Source: Gnetum montanum (lineage: Eukaryota; Streptophyta; Gnetopsida; Gnetales; Gnetaceae). Taken from it: a stretch of 64,000 nt of DNA. The position numbers and the translations under genes were made by a program. The notes beneath the pieces are model-generated. The model saw only the letters and a list, made by a program, of their open reading frames with translations. It was not told the origin of the DNA and did not search any database. Each line of letters begins with the position of its first letter. Within the stretch, counting starts at the first letter, position 1. This document shows, one piece after another, positions 57,413 through 64,000 of the stretch. The stretch spans positions 467,971 through 531,970 of the forward strand of contig MNCI01010832.1 of assembly GCA_015680685.1 (NCBI GenBank), given 5' to 3'.

Positions 57413-58019
57413 AACCTTGACCTCAGTCTAGCACAAAAAGAAAGGTTAATGAATCTTAACTTGCTAGATGAAAACTGATTAGCTGCACTATCATCCAACA
57501 AACTACACAAGGCCTTCAACAAACGATGTCATGACCTAAGAATTAGAAAAGTTAAATACCAACTAAGAGATAAGGTTCTTTATTGGAATCCCACACATGT
57601 GCCACAATGAACTAAATTTCAAATGTTATGTGAAGGAACTTATATCATTCATGAAACTTTTCCTTTAGGGGCCATGATGATGTATAAACCTGGAAGCCCA
57701 AATAAGAAATTATTGATCAACATCCAACAAACCAAACCTTTTCATGAGCCCAAAATAGCCAGTACTAACACTACCTTGTTTGATGGATAGCCCTGCTCAT
57801 TATTTCGAATCTCCTCCTCCCAACTTAGTCATGGGGGAGATGGCCACCAATGCTAATTATTCTAAGCCCTTAGTTTCTTTTCTTTTGTTTTATTTTACAA
57901 TTTTTGTTTTATACATTTTTCATTTTTACTTATTTTTGTTTTACACCATCATTAACATTTTTACTATTTCTTTCTCTATTACATTTTGTTTGATTTATTT
58001 TCACTCATCACATAGTAAG
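57413..58019 (+). pseudogene. Athila-like integrase C-terminus and tail fragment
   Basis: Matches 5383-5996: LSLAQKERLMNLNLLDEN, FNKRCHDLRIRKVKYQLRDK and the SPAHYFESPPPNLVMGEMAT module at about 57786. It ends in the same AGTAAG as the other copy. Carries fewer stops than the copy at 5383. Orientation is opposite to what follows. Confidence 0.8.
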
Positions 58020-58386
58020 TGCTCATGATTTGTAGTTGATTTTTGACTTCTGGTGGTGCAAACTCCAAGAAATGTCCAAAGTTAAATTCTTGAAGCATAG
58101 ATTTCTAGACCTCCTTTTTTGCAATCTACTTGAGGCAAGCCTCCGTCAAGGTAAATTCAAGGTTTAGTATCTATTCAGGTGCCTCATCTTGATGAGACTA
58201 TTCTATTGTGGTCACTTCCTTGGGAATTTTTCAAACAAATTCCACTTTGGGCTCCTCTTGAAGAGGTCCCACTGCATGGATCTTTGCTTGCTCATGGGGC
58301 TATTCTTCATCCCTTCATATTCATGGTCATTTTTTCCTCAATTGGGATGATCCTCCTTCCTGTGTGTGTTTTCCATTAGGTGCCAT
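58020..58386 (-). pseudogene. Accessory ORF N-terminus, copy 3
   Basis: ATG at 58386-58384 directly after CAG (58389-58387) on the minus strand. It reads MAPNGKHTQEGGSSQLRKK, then LNLEFTLTEACLK, stop, IAKKEV and MLQEFNFGHFLEF, aligning with copy 1 (LEVTLNQACLDII, LQEINFGPFLEK). Cut at 58020 by the junction to the sense fragment. The intact CAG before the ATG supports the 5'UTR intron proposed for this gene. Confidence 0.6.
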
Positions 58387-58822
58387 CTGTGGTCACAACA
58401 CAACAAAGGATTAGCATACAATGTGTAACTTATAACATTTTGGTACCTTGTCTTGTTAGGTAGTTACACTTAGGCTATGTTTGGACCATGGTAGATTAAT
58501 TATTTCATTATTATTTTAATGATTTTTAACTTATAATGATACTAGAGCTTGTTGGAAGGGTTTAACTCTCATGATTTGATTTTTTCAGGTTGATTTCTTA
58601 CTTAAACCTTTGTGGGAGTTAGAAAAATTTTTCATCAAAAACTTAAGGTTTGTGATCCCCATGACGAATAGCTTAACTTCAATAGCTACAAGGTTGAAGA
58701 ATAGAGTGAATCAAACAAATAGTTAGGAAGATATGGCTCTTGGAATTTTTTGGGCTTTTAAAAATTCCAAAACATCCCCCTCATTTATGAGCAAATGTGA
58801 AAAATTTCTAAGTGGTCATGCA

Positions 58823-58920
58823 TATATATAGACTCTTTACCTTACATCAATGAGGTCCTATCAACAGGGTCTCTTTAATAGGTGGTATGTGTATATGGGA
58901 TCCTGTTGATGGAGCTATTG
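58823..58920 (-). promoter_or_regulatory. Internal promoter of accessory ORF, copy 3
   Basis: TATATATA at 58830-58823 on the minus strand with diverged repeats upstream (ATCAACAGG, GATCCTGTTGATGG). Same distance to the ATG as in copies 1 and 2 (about 440-470 bases). Confidence 0.4.
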
Positions 58921-59501
58921 TAGAAAATTTTTCACATTAATTATCTTGAAAAATACAAGGACCTTTTGCATGAAATTGGAGTCTTTGAAGAGCTTGAAAA
59001 GTTGTGAACATGGTGAAATACTTGAAAAGGTCTAAGGAGTTCACAAATCTAGAGAAATTAATGGGAGAATGAAATCTTATGAAGAAATGCCTTAAGGAGT
59101 GCACAGTTGGATGCAACTAATGGGGCACATGAAGGATTTGACTATGAAAATGCCTAAGGATAAGAAACTTAACTAACCCAACCAAGAGATATGCAAGTGG
59201 GTCCTCCCCTTAGCAGGCTCATGCCCTTTTTACCCTTGCATATCCTAAAACCATGGAGTCCATGGACCCCATAGTAGGTTAATGGTTATGAAAATTTAAG
59301 GACTAAATCTGGAAGAATCTACTTAAGAATTTTAACACATCAAACTAAGACATTGAATAAGAACATGGAAACCTAGTAGTGAGGTGGACTATGGCAAGCA
59401 TTGATGGATGATAAAGAAGTGAGATGGGATTCTAAATTGTGGTTACATGAAGTTCCGTATGGATCTTATGGTTAAATGACCCAATAAAATCTATCCTTCG
59501 T
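58921..59501 (-). other. Spacer of an antisense Athila-like remnant
   Basis: Homologous to 18362-18900 and 60960-61400 (AGATATGCAAGTGGGTCCTC, GGAGTCCATGGACCCCATAG). No coding frame. Cut at 59501 by the LTR of the next element. Confidence 0.6.
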
Positions 59502-60369
59502 TGATGAGTGGCGAGGTAGGTACCCCTATGGCCAACTAGATGAATCACTAAGGTGTTACACACAATCTGGTCAAATTCCATGGACCTATAGTTATCTCAT
59601 ACACTAGTTCCTCTAGGACGTGAAATGACATTAAGAACATTCGTTGTCTTCCCAACTACACTTGTGAGACTCAAGGATATGGTTTAAGTATAATTAAGGT
59701 ATATGAATTTTTATCATTTTATGTTTTATGGACGTAATCACCTACAACAAAAATAAAGAGTAGAGTAGATTGAAACTAATGTCTATTGCCTACCTAGCCT
59801 AACATAAGTAACCACCCCACTTTCTTGGACACATCCTGAACTCATATAGCATTGCTGGACTACCAAACATTAAGCATTTCTAGGTTACCAAGTACTATAT
59901 GAATGCTCAAAGTGGTCGTGCTTGTGTTCATTAATTGCTAGAAATAAATTGCTCAATCAAATCTATTAAAGTAAAGAATAAGAAAGTAGAATTCATTAAA
60001 GAAAATATTAAGCTATTCTCAGTGCTACAAGGATTGTCAAAAGAGTTCATTTTATTCCCATCACACTACTATGCTCAGGTACATCAATGTTCGAACAAAG
60101 AACCGTACACACTTAAGACTCCTTCTGCAGGCAATCAAAAAATATTATAACTCTGAGGAAAATAAATTACAAGAGCTTTACTACTCTGACTAAGAATGAT
60201 CAAAAACTTACTTCAAATAGGAGCCCAGGCATAGTATTTATAGACTTGGGGAATATACCCCAACATTGGATATTTCATATGGGATCCAGGCCCTGACATC
60301 GTGTATGTGATGTTGCGGCCCCGATGTCACATAACCAACATCGTGGTTGACACAAACAGTGATTCATCA
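59502..60369 (-). repeat. 3' LTR of the right-hand Athila-like element
   Basis: 868 bp, starts TGATGAG and ends TTCATCA. TATAAATA on the minus strand at 60242-60235. Same plan as 43174-44048 but clearly diverged. Confidence 0.8.
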
Positions 60370-60381
60370 TACCCCCACAAC
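60370..60381 (-). promoter_or_regulatory. Polypurine tract
   Basis: GTTGTGGGGGTA on the minus strand, directly next to the U3 end of the LTR. It sets the orientation of the element independently of the integrase frame. Confidence 0.6.
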
Positions 60382-61588
60382 TGAATGAAAATGCATCCTT
60401 GAGTGAAGAAGAGGAGGAACAAGTTCTTTACAATATAACATATTGGGAAGGTATGGGATTATTGACTGACATGACAAACTGACTCAAATGAATAGACATA
60501 CAGACTCTAAGTGCCCAAGTGCATGTAATTACAATTTTTACAACATTGGATGTTCATGAGAAGAGGAGTGAACACCTTGGAGAATATCAACATCCAACAC
60601 CTCTTGGCAGCAGGAGAATGAGAGAGAGAAGAGATCATTCAATCATGAACAGTCCTCATTATGTGGTATTGCTACATCATCCTTGGTAAAGGTAGTCTTG
60701 CTTCCAATCCATGCATCCCACTGCAATCACAACAAAGTCATGAATTAGTATGCAATGTGAAACACATAATGATTAAATGCCTTATCTTGCTGATGGTTAC
60801 ACTTGGCTAAGTTGTGATTGTGGTAGCTTGGTTTCTTTTGAGTAGCATTAGTAGGAAGGCTGACAGATAGGGTAAAATAAATAAGCAATCCATTAAATTT
60901 AAAAGATTTCAATACAAGAAAATATTTGAAGAGGATATAAGAATTCCAAACAATGAAAAGAAGAATTCACTAAAAATTATTGTGAAGATGTGTACAATTG
61001 GATGTCATTGATGGGGTAAATAGAAAGAATTTGATTGTAAAAACATCTAAGGATAGAGAACTTAACTAATCCAACTAGAAGATATGTAAGTGGATCCTCT
61101 GCAAAGTAGGCACAGGCCTTTTATGCCCTTGCATAACTTCAAACCAAAGAGTCCATGGGCTCTGTGAATGATTAATGGTTACAAAAGGTTAAGTACAAAA
61201 ACCCAGAAGTAACTAACTAAGAATTTTGACCCATCAAACTAGGACATTGAACTAAAACATGAAACTAGTAGTGAGGTGGGACATGGAAAGCATAGATGGA
61301 TGAGAGAGAGAGAGAGTGGAATGGAGTTTATGATTATGGTTACATGAAGTCCCTTGTGGATTTTGTGGTTAAATAACTTGATAGGTTCCATCCTTAGTCT
61401 AGACCAAAACCAACCACTTTTAGTGACTTCACATCAACATTCTAAGACCAATCCATCCCCTGAGAAACAAGAGTGCTCCCATAAAACAACCACCATTCCA
61501 AATTAGAGAAGAAGTAGGAACTGAGGAAGGGCTTTAGTTAGAGGAGACAAGTCCCATAATCAGTGCTTGTAGCCCATTGATTTTGTCT

Positions 61589-61805
61589 AAGGGGTATGCT
61601 TTGAATTCCCATTGTTTTTTTTTTCTAAAGTGGGAACCACACCATGCATTTATTTTGTCCAAGGGGTGTGCTTTGAATCTTTATCTTTTTTTATGAGGAC
61701 TACACCATGTGAGGATGTATGCATTTATTTTATCCAAGGGGTGTGCTTTGAATCCTCATCTTTTTTTTTCTAATGAAAATCATAACATGCAAGGACTTAT
61801 TCAAC
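61589..61805. repeat. Three units of the 78-bp family repeat
   Basis: Units begin AAGGGGT(A/G)TGCTTTGAAT at 61589, 61661 and 61736 and end near CACCATG or AACATGC. Two units of the same repeat stand at 19111-19262. Confidence 0.75.
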
Positions 61806-62157
61806 TTCCTTTATTGATTGGCACAAAACAGTAAGAAATTCATGGAAACACACATGTATCCAAGCAAATAGAAAAGTACAAAGAATACTAAATCTCCTTG
61901 AAGTTACACTCTGTTCAAACCTTTGGATCCTTTCCAATTCTAACTATGAAAGTCATAAATTTATTAAAGTCTTATTAATGAAAAAGGGACTACACGTTTC
62001 CAAAATAGGGAAAATCATAAAGTGTGTGGATGGGTGGATGCTGTGGATTCACTGCCTATTACATGAAAAAGAAACCATGTCCTAATTATCCATAACAAGA
62101 TTGAAAGCTAGAAACCAGACACCAACAATCAAATAACAAAAATGGTACAAACCACTA

Positions 62158-62247
62158 TCAAGTAACACATTGCCAATGTACTTGGCACTTATTAACACAA
62201 AGTCAAGTAACACATTGCCAATGTACTTGGCACTTATTAACACAAAG
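62158..62247. repeat. 45-bp perfect tandem duplication
   Basis: 62158-62202 and 62203-62247 are identical, each running from TCAAGTAACACATTGCC to AACACAAAG. Confidence 0.95.
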
Positions 62248-62479
62248 CTAGAAAATCATGTCATATAAAAGAAAATATAAAATAAATTGTAAATTATTCA
62301 AGAAATATCAAATGTACTAATGATGGTGTAAAAAAATTAAAAAAGATTAATAACATAAAAAAATATGTAAAACAAAGAACATGTAAAACAAAAATTTGTA
62401 AAATGAAAAATATGTAAAACAAAAAAAAAAGTTAAAAACCTTAGGAGTCGCTTGAATGGTTAGCATGGATGGCCATCTC

Positions 62480-64000
62480 CCCCATGACTAAGTTGAAAGG
62501 AGGAGATCTAAAATATGGAGCATGGTTGTCCATTTGATGATGTTGTTGTTATGTCAGCTGGCTTATGTTCATGGAAAGGTTTAATTTATTGAATGTTGAC
62601 TAGCTATTTCTTGTTTGGGCTCCCAGGTTTATAGATCATCATGGCCCTTGAAGGAAAATTTTTATAAATTATATAAGGTCCGTTCCACAATTTTTGGAAC
62701 TGATTTCGTTGAGGTATATGTGCTAGTAGAAAACCTTGTCTCTCGGTTAAAATTTAACTTTTCTAATTTTTAGGTCATGATGGTTTTTGCTATAAGCCTT
62801 GTGCAACTCGTTAGATGATAAGACTACTAATTAGTTTTTGTCTAGCATGTTGAGATTCATTAGTCTTTTCTTTTGGGCTAGACTTAAGTCAAGGTCAAGA
62901 TCATAAGTTGTTGAAAGTATACAGAGTTCATATTGAATAGGAAGTGTTGGTAGTTTATTGTACACAAGCTCATAGGGAGAGTAGCCTATAGGAAGTTTCC
63001 AAGTTGAGTGGTAGGCCCAAAGGGCATCATTGATTTTTGTGTTGTAGTCCTTCCTATACTTGCTAATAGTTATTGTTAGTATCATTATGATTTCCCTATT
63101 CATAACCTTAGCTTGACCATTGGCTTGGGAATGGTAAGGTGTTGTGAGTTTGTGTTCAACCCCTAAGCGTTGCATAAGCTTCTGAAAAGTAGTGCCTATA
63201 AAATGAGTTCCATTGTCAAAAATTAATGCACATGGCACAACAAACATATTTACAATTTTTTTTCTTTTACAAACCAAGTAGTAATAGAAGATGTATAGTC
63301 AATGACGACTATAGCTTCTGCCCATTTCATACAATAGTCAACAATGACTATGATGTATGCCTTTCCATTTGACATGGGCATGATGGGACCCATGAAATCA
63401 ATGCCCCAAATTTTGAATGGTTCTAATGGTTGAATCCATTATTGAGGTCCCTCTATTCAAGTATTCATTCCACCGTCCCATTGGCATTGTTCACAAGAGC
63501 AGATGAAATGGTGAGCATCCTTGAAGAGTGTTGGCCAATAGTACCTTGCCATCAGGATTTTAATTGTCATGCATCTCCTAACATAGTGTCCTCCATAAGG
63601 ACCTTCATGAGCATCATGGAGCATACATAGCTTATCAACATTAGGGACACACCAACGAACCAGGCCAACATACACCTTGTAGAGGTGTTTGTTCATCTCC
63701 ATGAAGTGCTTTACCTAGTGAAGAAACTATTTTTTTCTGTGGTGATCCAACCCTTATGGCATTTCATAAGTGAGAAGATAGGTAAGAATGTTATTATACC
63801 ATTTTGGCTCATTGGGCATTTTTTTAGTTATTTCCCCAGCAAAGAGGAGTTCATTAGGAAACATATTGAACAATGGTATTTTTCCTTCTTTGTCATCCTA
63901 TTGCAAATAAGACAAGTGATTAGTGACCACATTCTTAGTGCCCTTTCGATCTACCATTATAAGATCAAATTCTTGCAAGATCACCAACCATCGTATGACA
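62480..64000 (-). pseudogene. Integrase of the right-hand Athila-like element, partial
   Basis: Minus strand. Zinc domain HDAHEGPYGGHYVRRC and CSCEQCQWDGG (63702-63457), core with FDNGTHFIGTTFQKLMQ (about 63220), then HSQANGQAKVMNREI where the catalytic Glu of the family text QAEVTN is Lys. The C-terminal part from 63277 to 62831 is one open stretch of 148 codons with INDALWAYHSTWKLPIGYSP. The sequence above about 63840 belongs to the RNase H end and continues outside the window. Stops near 63255-63300 and elsewhere. Confidence 0.8.

Larger units (their letters stand above)
60382..62480 (-). other. Spacer of the right-hand element with tandem repeats
   Basis: No coding frame is supported. 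Contains three 75-bp repeat units (61589-about 61805) and a 45-bp perfect duplication (62158-62247). Confidence 0.6.
59502..64000 (-). mobile_element. Athila-like element, antisense, 3' part
   Basis: 3' LTR at 59502-60369, a polypurine tract on the minus strand (GTTGTGGGGGTA, 60381-60370), a spacer, and then integrase and RNase H sequence running out of the window at 64000. Its accessory region is short: only a TTGCAG/TGGGATGCATGG start near 60720 and no long ORF. Inserted into another antisense remnant of the same family (58020-59501). Confidence 0.8.

Noticed and set aside
1-64000. CRISPR arrays, rRNA, canonical tRNA, bacterial operons
   Set aside because: None visible. Introns, plant retroelements and TATA-type promoters point to a plant nuclear genome.

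Overview
The window looks like nuclear DNA of a seed plant with a large, repeat-filled genome. A gymnosperm is plausible from the very old, heavily decayed nested retrotransposons, but the sequence does not prove it. It is AT-rich. I see one apparently intact host gene, a three-exon GDSL esterase/lipase on the minus strand (6370-8318). Almost everything else is LTR retrotransposon sequence broken by in-frame stops and frameshifts. No rRNA, canonical tRNA or CRISPR array is visible.

Layout. 1-5996: sense Ty3/gypsy Athila-like gag-pol, cut by the window start. 6370-8413: GDSL gene with a candidate TATA box. 9017-11641: intergenic DNA with a faint antisense LINE 3' end. 11642-44053: a nest. An old Athila-like LTR (from 11642) was entered by an antisense Athila-like element (11860-44048) with a perfect 5-bp target duplication TATGC on both sides. 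Within its gag region sits a sense Tat-lineage element (25398-42507) with two 1.2-kb LTRs and near-identical target copies (CCTAC/GCTAC). Between protease and reverse transcriptase of the Tat element lies an antisense, intron-bearing gene (31.1-35.6 kb) whose second exon resembles FCP1/NLI-interacting-factor HAD phosphatases. 44049-47091: degraded LTR pieces, a tRNA-like Pol III box pair and a hairpin. 47092-57110: a Ty1/copia-like family in an LTR-internal-LTR-internal array that carries gag but no recognisable pol here. It is followed by a promoter-like block and an accessory ORF. 56981-57408: a 127-bp-arm foldback. 57413-59501: gypsy fragments in opposing orientations. 59502-64000: the 3' part of a further antisense Athila-like element, running off the window.

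The most interesting theme is accessory genes in these elements. In the antisense Athila-like element, an accessory ORF of about 640 codons is preceded by its own TATA box, a candidate 5'UTR intron ending just before the ATG, and GAGGCC repeats resembling those in the U3 of the element's LTR. In the copia-like family, the accessory ORF is preceded by a TATA box and a cluster of AGATGTCT/AGACATCT motifs like those in that family's LTRs. Two unrelated elements thus seem to drive an accessory ORF from an internal copy of LTR-type promoter sequence. All retroelement genes here appear inactive.
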